A DNA stretch of 64,000 bases from Morinoia aosen (taxonomy: Eukaryota > Arthropoda > Malacostraca > Amphipoda > Talitridae): contig CM059558.1 in assembly GCA_030386875.1 (NCBI GenBank), positions 7,077,501 through 7,141,500 on the forward strand, written 5' to 3'. Shown here one piece after another: positions 11,237 through 22,700 of this stretch. The notes beneath the pieces were generated by a model. The model was not told where the DNA came from and made no database searches. It saw only the letters and a list, made by a program, of their open reading frames with translations. Position 1 is the first letter of the stretch. The number at the start of each line of letters is the position of its first letter. The position numbers were made by a program, and so were the translations under genes.

Positions 11237-12003
11237 GTAGATTCTTGTCTAGATATTTGAACACGCCAGTGAATTTGCGATGTTTTCTATTTAATTACAC
11301 TCTGATGCGTTTCCTCTCCTGTTCTCACCACTGCTTCCTGTCAGGGTCCCATCCAGGCCAGTCAGCAGAGCTAGAATCCAGCTGAAAATCTACTTGTGGT
11401 TGCAGGAAATGGCAGTGTGTCTTTGTGCCTCGCCTAGCTTCAGCATCCAGTCAGAGTTCTTTGAATTCGCCACTCCTATGAAACCCTCGCTAGGATCATT
11501 CAAAACAGTACTGTTAAAGATAACTTTGAATTTCTTTGAAGTAGAACATTTTCCCATCATCAGTATTCATTAATTTCGCTACGATGCGTTGCACATGCAA
11601 GCTGCAATTCATTGACTTCTTTGAAATTTTTCTTACGTTTTTATTCTATTCATAATTTAATTGAGTTTTTGGAAAGTGAATGAAGTTCCTTCATGTTCTT
11701 TTTTCATACATGCAAAGGGGAAAATATAATTTCTCACTGTAGTTTGCAGGCGATTTCGTTGGTACCTCAACCCTGGTTTCGTTCTCATTCATATTTACGA
11801 GTCCTGAAAGAACGTGCTGTCCGACACATTGTATTTCAACTTCAGCATCCAGTCAAGTCGGACACGCAAACTACCATGCTCGCAACAGAAGCAACCGGCA
11901 GTCGCTGCTGGATGTGAGCATCGCGCCTGGCTGTGCTGATTGACACCTTTCCGTTTGTGATGCTACGCCGCTGCCGTTTCTCGTTGTGGGGTGACTCTTC
12001 TAA

Positions 12004-12115
12004 GGTATGCACGGCAATATTTTCCTTGGGCGGAACTGCGTCGCCAACTTCAAGAGGGTATCAGAAACTGCAACGCAACGTTTGGCGCTTGGACTGCCGT
12101 AAGAGCGGGAGATGA
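12004..12115 (+). other. Candidate protein-coding exon, identity unknown
   Basis: An open stretch is bounded by CTTCTAAG on the left and by GATGAAG followed by GTGAGTCG on the right, a near-ideal splice donor. It translates to about 37 residues with ordinary protein composition (YARQYFPW...LRRQLQEG...NATFGAW...RAGDE). It sits in a GC-richer island (11800-12130). I do not recognise the protein. It may be one exon of a host gene or a gene fragment carried by a transposable element; no partner exons were found nearby. Confidence 0.35.
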
Positions 12116-12555
12116 AGGTGAGTCGAAAGCTTATTGGACGTTGGTTATGTGGACCTTTTATCTCTATTATTCACGATGGTGTGATCCATGTAGAGCTGAG
12201 GCCTACCCAGTATTACTTTTTCGCCGCCTGCATCCATGTTTTTCGCTTCCCAAGTAATTAAATTGCTTAGGCGGCGAAAAACATACATGTTCTGGCGAAA
12301 ATCTTTGACTGCGTATACTTCAAGTGGCGCCCTGGGTGAGTAGGTCTAATTGCAATGTCTTACTCGAGATAGATCGTTTTGATCAATGGGATGTGGCTTA
12401 CGGCAGCGTATTGTAAAAAAAACCTTGCAAATTAGTTCAATTAAGCTTCTTTGTAATCTTGACTTATCGGTCAAGATGAAGAGTTATGCTATTACTCAAA
12501 TCGGAATTGTTCTTCCTTACGGCTAACGCACGTCCTGTCATGGTTTCAGTTTACC

Positions 12556-12772
12556 CAGTGATTCCCGAAGTGGGCGTTACCGCCCTCGAGGGGCCGTTGA
12601 AGCGCTCAAGCCCATCTTGGAAAATTTTTTACATATAAAAACTCATCTTTTCGATAATTCGCTATAAAATTTTGAAATAATTAACCACTAGGGGGCGGCA
12701 AGATCTCAAGGGGACGGTAGATAAAAAATTTCCTGAGAAGGGGCAGTAAATAAAAAAGTTTGGGAACCACTG
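12556..12772. mobile_element. hAT-type MITE
   Basis: 217 bp beginning CAGTGATTCCCGAAG and ending CTTTGGGAACCACTG-like (reverse complement CAGTGGTTCCCAAAC). CAGTGGTTCCC termini are characteristic of many hAT elements. Flanking octamers are similar but not identical (about 6 of 8 bases), as expected of an aged 8-bp target duplication. No coding capacity. Confidence 0.65.
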
Positions 12773-13423
12773 GTTAACACGATTGCGCACACTGAATGCA
12801 TGATCAGTCTTCTCACTTCATCCTGTCTATTACCTTAACTAGCGATTAGGCCTCAATAATTTTGAAAAGCCACGAGACCGAGAAATACCTTCATAACTGC
12901 ATCTTTAACTGCCATCGAATATTGCGAAACAATTACAGAATTTTTTATTAGTAACGAGTTCTTACGTACAACATATCGCTGGTTCAATCATTTCTGAACC
13001 TTTTCTGAACTCATTGGTAGTTTCAATTTTGTGAACCATTGCGAATGGCAACATTCAAATTGCGTTTCCCTCATTTTCATGATGTAAAATTAGGCCACAC
13101 TATTTAAGATAAAAGAAGGCTCAACAGGTTGCCTTCTGAAAGAATAAAATTGCGCTTATTACCAGGCAATGTGTGTTGAGTATGAAATTTTTTCTTCTTC
13201 AAAGTGAAATATAGGGATTTTTCAACGGATAAAATAACAATTTAGATGCATCAGTTGTTTTCATGTACGTGATGGTAATGGAAATTAATACCAGACGTAT
13301 TCTGCACTGATTTTCAAAACACGTTTTATTCAAGACTGAGCCATTGGCGACTAACCACTGTCGAGAGAATACCTATTTATGTACCTGGATTCGACAGAGA
13401 AACGTAGGTAATCATTTTACTCT

Positions 13424-13481
13424 AATGGGATCACACTGTGAGAGGCATCTTGAATGGGATCACACTGTGAGAAGCATCTTG
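13424..13481. repeat. 29-bp tandem duplication
   Basis: AATGGGATCACACTGTGAGA-GCATCTTG occurs twice head to tail with a single difference. Confidence 0.9.
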
Positions 13482-13546
13482 TCTTCATACGAAATAGACG
13501 CTTCTGACACTTGAGCTGGCAATGCAACAATGATGACCATGATTAA

Positions 13547-13769
13547 CCCATTAATACGTAGCGTCTAAAAAATTGGACGCTAAGAAATTTAGAATTATTT
13601 ACTCGGTAATTGATCTGGCTCACTTTTGCTTCAGACAAGCATGACCCCAAAAAATTGGACGGGACATCCATTTTTTTGTCTCAAACCAAAGTGAGCTACG
13701 TCAGTTGCCTAGCAAATGATTCTAGATTTCTTAGCGTCCAATTTTTTTTAGACGCTATGCATTAATGGG
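13547..13769. mobile_element. piggyBac-type MITE
   Basis: A 223-bp palindromic element with arms of about 80 bp beginning CCCATTAATACGTAGCGTCT on the left and CCCATTAATGCATAGCGTCT on the right (reverse complement). The left side is preceded by TTAA (13543-13546) and the right is followed by TATA, a probable one-base change from TTAA. CCC termini next to TTAA are the piggyBac signature. It is non-coding, so it must have moved using a transposase from elsewhere. Confidence 0.7.
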
Positions 13770-13773
13770 TATA

Positions 13774-14821
13774 GAACATAGAGAACATAAATGAATAATA
13801 AAAACTTCCGCATTTCCCCTGCCATGACTCGTAATTCAGATGGCACTGGAAAACTGACTAATGGGCACCGATCCAACGTTTCGCCAATTTTTATTCATTC
13901 GATTACGTAAGTACACAAGTCATTCGCTGTATTTAGTGAGGGCACTCGGTTAATTGTTTTTTCGTCCTTACGGGAAATATGAGCGTTGTTATCAGAATTT
14001 CCAAAATCTTTGAAGTCTAACATTCCCACAAATAGTTCTCTAACAACCAGTATTGTAACTCTGAAGCAACACAAATTTGTATAGACAATTCAACAGCTCA
14101 ACACCTTTAGAAATTGTATCACGCATCATCATTGATGTATGTATTCTAAAACGACCTAATCTTACCAAGCTATCAACACTCAACATCAAATTTACAGTAA
14201 ACGTTTATCGCCATGTGCGAATTTTTAACCGTCTTGAAGTCACATATTAGGCGGCGATAAGCTATTCATATTCTTCAGGCACATTCTGATGAAAAATAAA
14301 AATCGTCTCTAAATAGGCCTTCAGAACTCATGATATAAACATGTTACTCAGCATCAAAGGGATGAAAAACAGAGCGACAATTGTTTCTTTTTTATTTCGC
14401 TCACAGTACCGATTCCCGTAAAAATCGCACCTGAACTTGACAAATAATGGCCACAAGTAATAACAAATTGCTCCGCTGACATTAACAAAAATATAAATGG
14501 CGTTTCAAAAAATATATTATTAACAAAGCCTTACTTATGAATAAAAGCTTGCCTACGAACTCTTCCACATCATAATAACACAGTTCTTGGCTTTTTTGTA
14601 TATACGCGTAATGCAACAAACACACCTACATAAAACGCATCGGAACTAATTAGTGGACACTTCCAATTGATGAATATAAGCATGAATGAATCAAAAATCG
14701 ATGTATACTGTACAACAACTACAGGACTAAAAACCTACCATCGAGCGGGAATGAGATGAATATTTACATAATGTGAGAATGACCGACGAAGAGATGAACA
14801 AAAAAATTCTAAACGAAATAC
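13774..14821. other. 3' flank of hsp70-A, no gene seen
   Basis: AT-rich sequence downstream (in gene sense) of hsp70-A. It does not resemble the 3' flanks shared by hsp70-B and hsp70-C, so the duplicated block ends close to the hsp70-A stop codon. The 3'UTR of hsp70-A must lie here. Confidence 0.5.
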
Positions 14822-16762
14822 TTAATCGACTTCCTCAATAGTTGGTCCCTGAGCAGCACCACCAGGTCCTGCTGAGGGCATGGGACCGCCAGGCATAGTT
14901 GGACCACCCGCTCCCCCGTAGAGCTTGGTGATCACAGGAGTGCACACCTTCTCCACTTCCTTCTGTTTGTGCTCGAACTCCTCCTTCTCTGCCAGCTGGT
15001 TGTCATCCAACCACTTCAGGGTCTCGTTGCACACGTCCAGCACTTTCTTGCGGTCGTCTTCATTGATTTTTGCCTTCATTTTGTCGTCTTCAAGAGTTGA
15101 TTTCATGTTGAACAAGTATGACTCAAGAGAATTTTTGGCAGAGATCATTTCCTTCTGTTTGTCATCTTCAGCTTTGAATTTCTCAGCATTCTGTACCATT
15201 TGCTCGATCTCCTCCTTGCTGAGGCGACCTTTGTCGTTGGTGATGGTGATCTTACTCTCTTTGCCAGTAGATTTGTCCACAGCCGACACATTCAAGATAC
15301 CGTTGGCATCGATATCGAAAGTAACCTCGATTTGAGGCACGCCTCGAGGTGCAGGTGGGATACCCGAGAGCTCAAACTTTCCAAGGAGGTTGTTATCCTT
15401 GGTCATGGCGCGCTCGCCCTCGTAGACTTGGATGAGCACACCAGGCTGGTTGTCGGAGTAGGTGGTGAAGGTCTGAGTTTGCTTGGTGGGAATGGTGGTG
15501 TTGCGCTTGATGAGAGCAGTCATGACACCTCCAGCGGTCTCAATGCCCATCGAGAGAGGAGCCACATCCAGGAGCAGCAAGTCTTGAACGGCTTCTGATT
15601 TATCTCCGGTCAAGATAGCTGCCTGGACTGCCGCTCCATATGCTACAGCCTCGTCAGGGTTGATGGACTTGTTTAATTCTTTTCCGCCGAAAAAGTCTTG
15701 TAGCAGCTTCTGAATCTTGGGAATGCGCGTCGACCCACCGACAAGCACGATCTCGTGGATTTGACTCTTATCCATTTTGGCATCCCTCAGAGCTTTTTCT
15801 ACGGGATCCAGAGTTCCTCTGAAGAGATCAGAGCATAGCTCCTCAAATCGCGCTCTGGTAACGGATGTGTAGAAGTCAATTCCCTCAAAGAGGGAATCGA
15901 TCTCAATGCTGGCCTGGGCAGACGAAGACAAAGTTCGTTTGGCTCGTTCACATGCAGTCCTGAGGCGTCGCAAAGCACGTTTGTTTTCTGAGATATCTTT
16001 CTTGTACTTTCTTTTGAATTCTTGGGCTAAGTGATTAACGAGACGATTGTCAAAATCTTCGCCTCCCAGGTGAGTGTCACCGGCAGTTGATTTGACTTCA
16101 AAAATACCGTCATCGATCGATAAAATTGAAACATCGAAGGTGCCACCTCCCAAGTCAAAGATCAGAATATTGCGCTCGCCCGCACCGCTACCCTTCTTGT
16201 CGAGGCCGTAAGCAATGGCCGCTGCTGTAGGTTCGTTGATAATTCTCAAGACATTAAGACCTGCAATGGCACCAGCATCTTTTGTAGCTTGACGCTGTGA
16301 GTCGTTGAAGTAAGCAGGTACGGTAATGACTGCGTCTTTCACTGTGTCTCCTAGGTAAGCTTCAGCGATTTCCTTCATTTTCGTGAGAACCATAGACGAG
16401 ATCTCTTCAGGAGAGAAAGTCTTGTTTTCTCCCTTGTACTCGACTTTGATCTTGGGCTTTCCATCATCGTTGATAACTTTGAAGGGCCAGTGTTTCATGT
16501 CAGTGGACACGGTCTGGTCATGGTATTTACGGCCAATGAGTCTCTTGGCATCGAACACTGTGTTGATGGGGTTAAGGGCGACTTGGTTCTTGGCAGGGTC
16601 TCCGATGAGCCTCTCTGTGTCGGTGAAGGCGACGTACGAAGGAGTTGTCCTGTTGCCCTGGTCGTTGGCGATGATCTCGACCTTGCCATGCTGGAACACA
16701 CCCACGCAGGAGTAGGTCGTGCCCAGGTCGATGCCCACTGCAGTCGCTCCTTTCGTCTTCAT
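14822..16762 (-). CDS. hsp70: Cytosolic HSP70 chaperone, copy A
   Basis: A complete 646-residue HSP70 that binds unfolded segments of client proteins and releases them through an ATPase cycle with J-proteins and nucleotide-exchange factors. The nucleotide-binding domain (about 1-385) shows the signatures [27 protein letters not shown] and [13 protein letters not shown]. The substrate-binding domain (about 390-510) and helical lid follow, then a Gly/Pro-rich linker ([12 protein letters not shown]) and the terminal EEVD that docks TPR co-chaperones in the cytosol and nucleus. The ATG at 16762 lies 10 bases after a splice acceptor. It differs from copy B at few residues. Two structural novelties occupy its 5'UTR intron: a fold-back element and a palindromic triplication. 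Confidence 0.97.
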   Translation of the reverse strand: MKTKGATAVGIDLGTTYSCVGVFQHGKVEIIANDQGNRTTPSYVAFTDTERLIGDPAKNQVALNPINTVFDAKRLIGRKYHDQTVSTDMKHWPFKVINDDGKPKIKVEYKGENKTFSPEEISSMVLTKMKEIAEAYLGDTVKDAVITVPAYFNDSQRQATKDAGAIAGLNVLRIINEPTAAAIAYGLDKKGSGAGERNILIFDLGGGTFDVSILSIDDGIFEVKSTAGDTHLGGEDFDNRLVNHLAQEFKRKYKKDISENKRALRRLRTACERAKRTLSSSAQASIEIDSLFEGIDFYTSVTRARFEELCSDLFRGTLDPVEKALRDAKMDKSQIHEIVLVGGSTRIPKIQKLLQDFFGGKELNKSINPDEAVAYGAAVQAAILTGDKSEAVQDLLLLDVAPLSMGIETAGGVMTALIKRNTTIPTKQTQTFTTYSDNQPGVLIQVYEGERAMTKDNNLLGKFELSGIPPAPRGVPQIEVTFDIDANGILNVSAVDKSTGKESKITITNDKGRLSKEEIEQMVQNAEKFKAEDDKQKEMISAKNSLESYLFNMKSTLEDDKMKAKINEDDRKKVLDVCNETLKWLDDNQLAEKEEFEHKQKEVEKVCTPVITKLYGGAGGPTMPGGPMPSAGPGGAAQGPTIEEVD

Positions 16763-16819
16763 CGCAGGTTGATCTGTGGGTCCAATGAATTTTGTTTGTT
16801 GATAGTGCGTGAAATTCTA

Positions 16820-17482
16820 GGTCAATGTTTATTTTTTCTTCGGTAGGGAAATTAAAGATGTTGGTGCTGATAATCACTAAATGAGCACATTTAAAAACCT
16901 TTTACAGGAATGAAATTATGCTCGCTGATGCGTTATTTTTAAATAATTGAACTTTGAAGTTGGCCTTTGCGCCAAAGGAAGCGAGCGCGTGAAACGGAAT
17001 TTAATTAATACAAAGCTATTACAAACGTAAAGAGGTTGGGTCGTGAGGGGGAGGCACAGTTCTTCTAGTGAAAATTATAAATAAAGCTTCTAACCCACCC
17101 ATTACGGTGACGACCGCAATCTTGTTGACATCGGGTCCAAGATGGCGGCGCCCATGGTGGTCGCCATCTAAGACCCAATGTAAACAAGATTGCGGTCGTC
17201 ACCCTAATGGGTGGGTTAGAAGCTTTATTTATAATTTTTACTAGAAGAACTGTGCCTCCCCCTCACGACCCAACCTCTTCACGTTTGTAATAGGCGGGTT
17301 AACTACCCTTATTAACTAAATTACGGCGTGCGCCGGCGCCAACTTCAAAGTTCAATAATTCGAAAATAACGCATCAGCGAGCATAATGTTATTCGTGTAA
17401 AAGGTTTTTAAATGTGCTCATTTAGTGATTATCAGCACCGACATCTTTAATTTCCCTGCCGAAGAAAAAATAATCATTGACC
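16820..17482. mobile_element. Fold-back (long inverted repeat) MITE in the hsp70-A intron
   Basis: The 663-bp element is almost entirely an inverted repeat: arms of about 300 bp beginning GGTCAATG and CATTGACC meet near 17150. It is flanked by an exact 8-bp duplication AAATTCTA (16812-16819 and 17483-17490). hsp70-C has the uninterrupted sequence GTGAAATTCTACCCTATTTG at the matching place, and hsp70-B nearly so. The insertion therefore happened in copy A after the duplication. An 8-bp target duplication fits hAT- or P-like transposition, but the family is not identified. No coding capacity. Confidence 0.9.
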
Positions 17483-18164
17483 AAATTCTACCCTATTTGT
17501 TGTTCGAATTGAATCGTTGTCGTGATGATTTATATCCTACGCATTAACCAAGCCTATCGGTAGGATATTAGTTGTTAAGAGTTTCAGAGTAAAATTTTCA
17601 CATCGAATGTCTGGAATATTTATTTTTGTTATTATTGACAAAATTCAACCTGGAAAAATCGATGTCCAGTCGTCATTTACTTTCAATTTATATCTCTTAA
17701 TTTGAGGTTCAATGGAAAATGATCGAAAGAAATAACCAGAAATATTGATGAATCAAGTCAATCTTCTCAAGCGGCCCTTCGGTCAACCGCTGAGAGGTTA
17801 ATGCTTTTCATATAAGCTGTGAACCGTATTTTGAGCTCATGCATAAGCTATTTTATTACAGAGAATTTTCAACTTAACACATCATAATAATTGAACTGAA
17901 ACTCCGAATATAGTGAGGCTGAGGTAAGATGACACTAGAGACACTTTAGTTTAGACAGTTTCGAACTCCTATCAATTATCTGCGGTCAGTAGGCTGTCTC
18001 GTATAAGCATGACATCATCAAGACATGTCATTCAGTCTTTCTTACGCAATCGTTAAGCTATCTTCTCACCAACAGTAAGAAAATCAACAGTATCCTTTCA
18101 TTTAATTTGATCGAATCTTCGAGGCAAGTCCAGAGAAGGAAAACTGAATATCGTCTTTTGCTAA

Positions 18165-18662
18165 AATTTTTGCTAAAACGATTTCTTAACGCAGTTGCTT
18201 GTGGCGAATGACTTACAAATATTGATTAAAACTGTAATAAATGGACGAAATATTGGATAAATGGATGGATTATTATGTATGCTTGAAATTTTTTTCATTT
18301 TGATATCTTAAGTTTGTTAACGAGCTTAAGAAAATACTTTCGCATGACTTACAAATATTGATTAAAACTGTAATAAATGGACGAAATATTGGATAAATGG
18401 ATGGATTATTATGTATACTTGAAATTTTTTTCATTTTGATATCTTAAGTTTGTTAACGAGCTTAAGAAAATACTTTCGTCACCACGAAAGTATTTTCTTA
18501 AGCTCGTTAACAAACTTAAGATATCAAAATGAAAAAAATTTCAAGCATACATAATAATCCATCCATTTATCCAATATTTCGTCCATTTATTACAGTTTTA
18601 ATCAATATTTGTAAGTCATTCGCCACAAGCAACTGCGTTAAGAAATCGTTTTAGCAAAAATT
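18165..18662. repeat. Palindromic triplication in the hsp70-A intron
   Basis: A 136-bp unit starting ATGACTTACAAATATTG occurs at 18208-18343 and again at 18344-18479, followed after four bases by an inverted copy (18484-18619). The outer 43 bp also match in inverted form (18165-18207 with 18620-18662). hsp70-B and hsp70-C have one copy of this sequence, in the orientation of the third copy. The pattern fits template switching during replication; an assembly artefact is possible. Confidence 0.88.
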
Positions 18663-18699
18663 ATAGTGATAGATGTCGTACAAAGTTTTAAATTCTTAC

Positions 18700-19000
18700 C
18701 TCAAATTCAAGTTTAGTGATGAATCGAAGATAGAACTTGAACGATTAATCGTTGGGTAATCTTCTTATTGGAAGTACTTCTTATACACGTAGCACTTGAG
18801 TATCACTTCAATAGTACAACGATGCTTCGTTTGGTACACTTGGTGTAATCTCGATGCAACTTGCTTTCCTTTCTTCCGTACGCGTCACTCGTAGAGTTTG
18901 TTCTGCCGGAGGCGGCCGCGACGGTCGCTTATATCTCAGTCTCTGCTGCTGCCTGGTTTTCTCTGGAGTTTTCTAGAACATCACTGAAACGAGAAGTTTC
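18700..19000 (-). promoter_or_regulatory. hsp70-A promoter and non-coding first exon
   Basis: On the minus strand, heat-shock elements TTCTAGAA (18971-18978) and a GAAAC-GAGAA-GTTTC array (18986-19000) stand upstream of a TATA box GATATAAGCG (18926-18935). Transcription should start near 18900 and run through a 200-base leader to the donor at 18700. HSF trimers bind such alternating GAA/TTC units, so heat induction is expected. Copies B and C have near-identical promoters. Confidence 0.88.
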
Positions 19001-19659
19001 TACGCTGTACTAGTTGTGCATTACCGTAACTTTAGCATGCACCTTATTTAATGAGAATTACGGCACGAATTATCCAATTTATAGCTTTGCAATGAACCCA
19101 CGCACTCCCTGGGACATGCGCTTTACTTTGTAAATAGACAAATGAGAGAAAATTCGATGAAGCAAAATCATGTTCTACAAAGTTGTGTATTAGATCAACA
19201 TCAGGGAGTTACGGTACACTATTGTATTAAGTCGACAAGTGAACACAACCAAATCAAAAATTTCAGCACAAAAAAATGCAGCGTTCACACCTTCAAATTA
19301 ATGAAGCATCGCACAAGGTAAGATCTGCATAGGCAATAAACAAAATATCTTACGTCAGTGCAATACGACCAAACAGCGGCTAAATTTATTTTTGAGAGAT
19401 GACGCTCTCATCACAAAAGTTTGTCTCTTAGTATCATGTTATTGTCGAAGGTGTGAAAATTTCCAAGTGCTGTAAAATACAGGGTGACTCACAAAACTAG
19501 TCGAAAGTAAATGCTTATAACGCAAAAAGTAATTGATGTAGGGAGGGCACACAAAATTATATAAAAGACGATATTCTCAAGTTTTATTTGGTATCAAAGA
19601 AAGACAGTGCAACAGCACGCACATCCTCGCCTGCAACAGATTGGTTGAAAAATCGCTTC

Positions 19660-19745
19660 AATGAAAGAAAGAAAGAAAAACGGTTTATTTCCAATAGAGA
19701 TGGTACAAAGTACCATCATTGTTTTTTAAAATATCTTAAAATTAT
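19660..19745 (-). mobile_element. Short retroposon insertion specific to block A
   Basis: Between CGCTTC and CCGAACC, block A carries about 85 extra bases absent from block B at 31950. On the minus strand the insert ends AAATAAACCGTTTTTCTTTC plus TTTC repeats, the same 3' end as at 8585-8690. It is probably a truncated LINE or SINE copy that arrived after the duplication. Confidence 0.6.
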
Positions 19746-22700
19746 TCATGATTATTTGCACCGAACCAATTTTTTGTGGCCAGGTAGGTTCCCTGACGTC
19801 ACCTTTGGATTTTCTTTCCTTAAAGAGAAGGTATTTAAATTAAAACAGAACACGTTTGCTTTTCGTTTTTCTTAACAATCAATATGTGCGTTACAGGCTC
19901 CGCTCTTGAGTTTCCCCTATTTTTTCCTTGAAATACAAAACTGAACAATTTTCTCTGACAGTAATACTCGAAGTGCATCTAATATTGCATTAAAAACTCT
20001 TTGTTAGAAAATACTTTTCACTAACTTTTTCTCGGTGCGTGATAATCATTAACGACGGTGTTTTCTGTCCGCTTCAGTTAAGCCTTTTCTGGATGTTCTT
20101 TTTTTAGTTTCTACTTACAACGAAGGAATTTTGAGGAATTCCCTGACTGTATTTAAATTATTTATATGTTGTCAGCCATCTTTCTCTGGATAAAATTTCC
20201 TTGGGTTGATATTTTGATTGTTGCTCTCAAAAACAAAATTATCCCTCGCCCTCGACTCAGCTGAGTAGATCTTGTATGGTTAGTCTATAAAGTAAGTACG
20301 TTTGTATCTAAAAATTTTCAAAAACCAATACGTTTTAATACATTTCATGTATGAATTTTTTATAAATAACCGCTTTTTCTTTTCTTTTTTCTTTTTATGA
20401 TGTGAATTGGGAACCTCGGTGTGAGATATACACATCAAACACTTTCAGCTACTCCAAAATCCAAATAAAACATTCCAGTGTTAAAGTGCTAAAACTTACG
20501 AACGAAAAGACATAACACAGCAATAATTTAAATTCGGAGTACAGCTGATTATTTTCAGCTCCAGAATGTTCCCGTAGCTCACAGATGCTCGTGTCCCCGC
20601 CCCTAGAGCTGGTGTGCCACATCTCACAATCGGCTGAAGCCGTGTGCCACATCTCAATAAACGTTCCCGAAGCAAACCGTGCTTCCTAGGTGTTTGATAA
20701 ATACGCTCTAGAATTTTGTGCTTTGTGCTAGAGAACTCCTTAGGATGGAATTACCCAGGGATTTTATAAACGTATCCCGTACACTATCTGATATGTTCCC
20801 ATCATCACATAAAATCAGTTACCGACAAAGTTAATGAATTGTTCTTTTATTCATATAAAATTAACAATCGAAATGATTGTTTCATATATTTAAAATTTCA
20901 TTTTAATGACTTGCTTTTAGTTGGCCCGTAACAAAAACAGTATTAATAAAATATGTCATAGGCCGTGTATGCCTCATACTCCTGATATTATCAAACCTCC
21001 TCAGTTTTACTGTGTTTTGGTAATCAACAATAATTGTACGCCTTAGCACATACTGAAGACGTAGTTACAAATTTACTTCGCTCCTTATCCTACCCTATGA
21101 AGGTTTCGATCCAAAGTTTGTGTAGCGTACGTATGCGATGTGATTGCTTGTATGCTGAGATTTATGTACGTACGCACAACAGTTACTGCAAAATTGCTCA
21201 GCCAGCGACTGGCATTTTTGTTAATAGACACCGTATTTTTCTATGAACATACTTCCTTATATTATTGTCAAGCGTTTATTTAGAAAATATCATACATTTT
21301 TTGAGTGGTTCAAAGCATTTACTTCGAGGCAGTTAACTCAATTCTATTGATATGTTCCTCCAAAAAGACAGCTTTGTATTCCTGCCAACCATTACACTTT
21401 CAACATTATTCCCTGATGCCGCAAAAACCAAAGCTCAAATGTCAATGTGCGTGGTGACTGTCACAAGCGTTTCCCCTCACTTTGTTCATCTTTATATTTT
21501 CTATTATATTCATAAACATTATCAAACTTCGAATACCTTGCTATGGGAATACAGTTTTATGTTTTCCTCTTGGCCTCTTGGGTTGCACAAGCATTGACAT
21601 AGGATGTTATGGCTCCCATATATGTTTATCAACTACGAACTTTATCAACTTTAGAGTAAGACATTTTAAAAAGCGATTTAATTCATCTTACGTATTAACT
21701 CTATAGGACTTTAAGGGTTTCCTTTTCTCATTACTGTCGTGTAAAGTTATCGTTTGCCTTGTATGGCTATTCCTTGTTTCTGATGCCCGTGAGTATATTA
21801 TGACAGCATTATTTCGGCATTTAACGTTACGCGTTGCTCTAGTTGTGCTTTAAATGTTTTGGTTAGCGTGGTACAACAATGCTTTTCGTGCGTCTGACTC
21901 CGGTGAACACTTTTGTGGCAACATTATCAGCGTAGGAAATGTGATCAATTTTGTGTTGTAGTAGAGTATTTTATTTCCTCTAGCTCGATAACTGTCATAC
22001 TAGTTCATATTTAGGAGTGAAAAGATGGTTCCGAAGATCGACCTCGTTTTCTTATACTCAGAATTATTTAAATCCATACATTTTACTTTCAACATTAATT
22101 CCTGATATCCAAGTTCCTAATCCCGAATTTCAACGTAAGTGCGCTCTAATTAGAGTGTTTTCAACAATGTATCGGCGCTGGTATTTTGCTTTTTTGAAAC
22201 TTGTATTTACATGTATTATCAAACATTATGGCATTTCTTTCAATCATTTCTTTCGACAATCGACATGGGTATTACGATATCCAAGTATGTACTGTATATC
22301 AAGTGAGGATCTTGATGATAAGACATTTGAAAAACCACAGCTGCAATCTTCACGTATCAACTTCATTAGAAATAAACTGTTTCCTTTCTTTCTTTCTTTC
22401 TTGTTACAAAAGACGCTGTTATAACAAAACAACTCGCAATACGGAATATTGAAAAACGAACTTGAAATTCGGGAATTGAGGTACGTTTCGGATTCGCATA
22501 ATGCATCAAATCCTTTAGTAAACAACATTATTTTGGTGTCGTGATTTTTATTTTCGAGGCAACATGCATTGTTATGTTTTATTACAACGTTTCGACACTT
22601 GGGCGTTCTTCAGAGGTAGGGAACTTGTGGTGTTGTGGGGAGCATTTTGTATTTTACCCAACATTTTGGCCTTGCCGAGCTTGTTAGTAGAGCTATTCGT

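Larger units (their letters stand above)
16774..18699 (-). other. 5'UTR intron of hsp70-A
   Basis: The donor is TTTGAG followed by GTAAGAATT (intron begins at 18699). The acceptor is CCCACAG just before ATCAACCTGCG and the ATG, so the intron ends at 16774. Equivalent donor and acceptor occur in copies B and C. At 1.93 kb it is twice the length of theirs (about 0.94 kb); the excess is the fold-back element at 16820-17482 and the inverted triplication at 18165-18662. Assignment rests on splice signals and three-way conservation, not transcripts. Confidence 0.75.

Noticed and set aside
10717..11385. A 222-codon plus-strand frame
   Set aside because: It runs through an old repeat copy and then the antisense strand of a tRNA-derived SINE, so it is a composite by chance.
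14925..16846. Open frames antisense to hsp70-A (and the same in B and C)
   Set aside because: They arise from the codon bias of the hsp70 genes on the other strand, recur wherever hsp70 occurs and encode no recognisable protein.
22017..22424. Frame shared by blocks A and B (also 34266-34553)
   Set aside because: Shared only because the DNA is duplicated; the frames end differently through indels and the older copies at 6.4 and 10.2 kb do not keep them.
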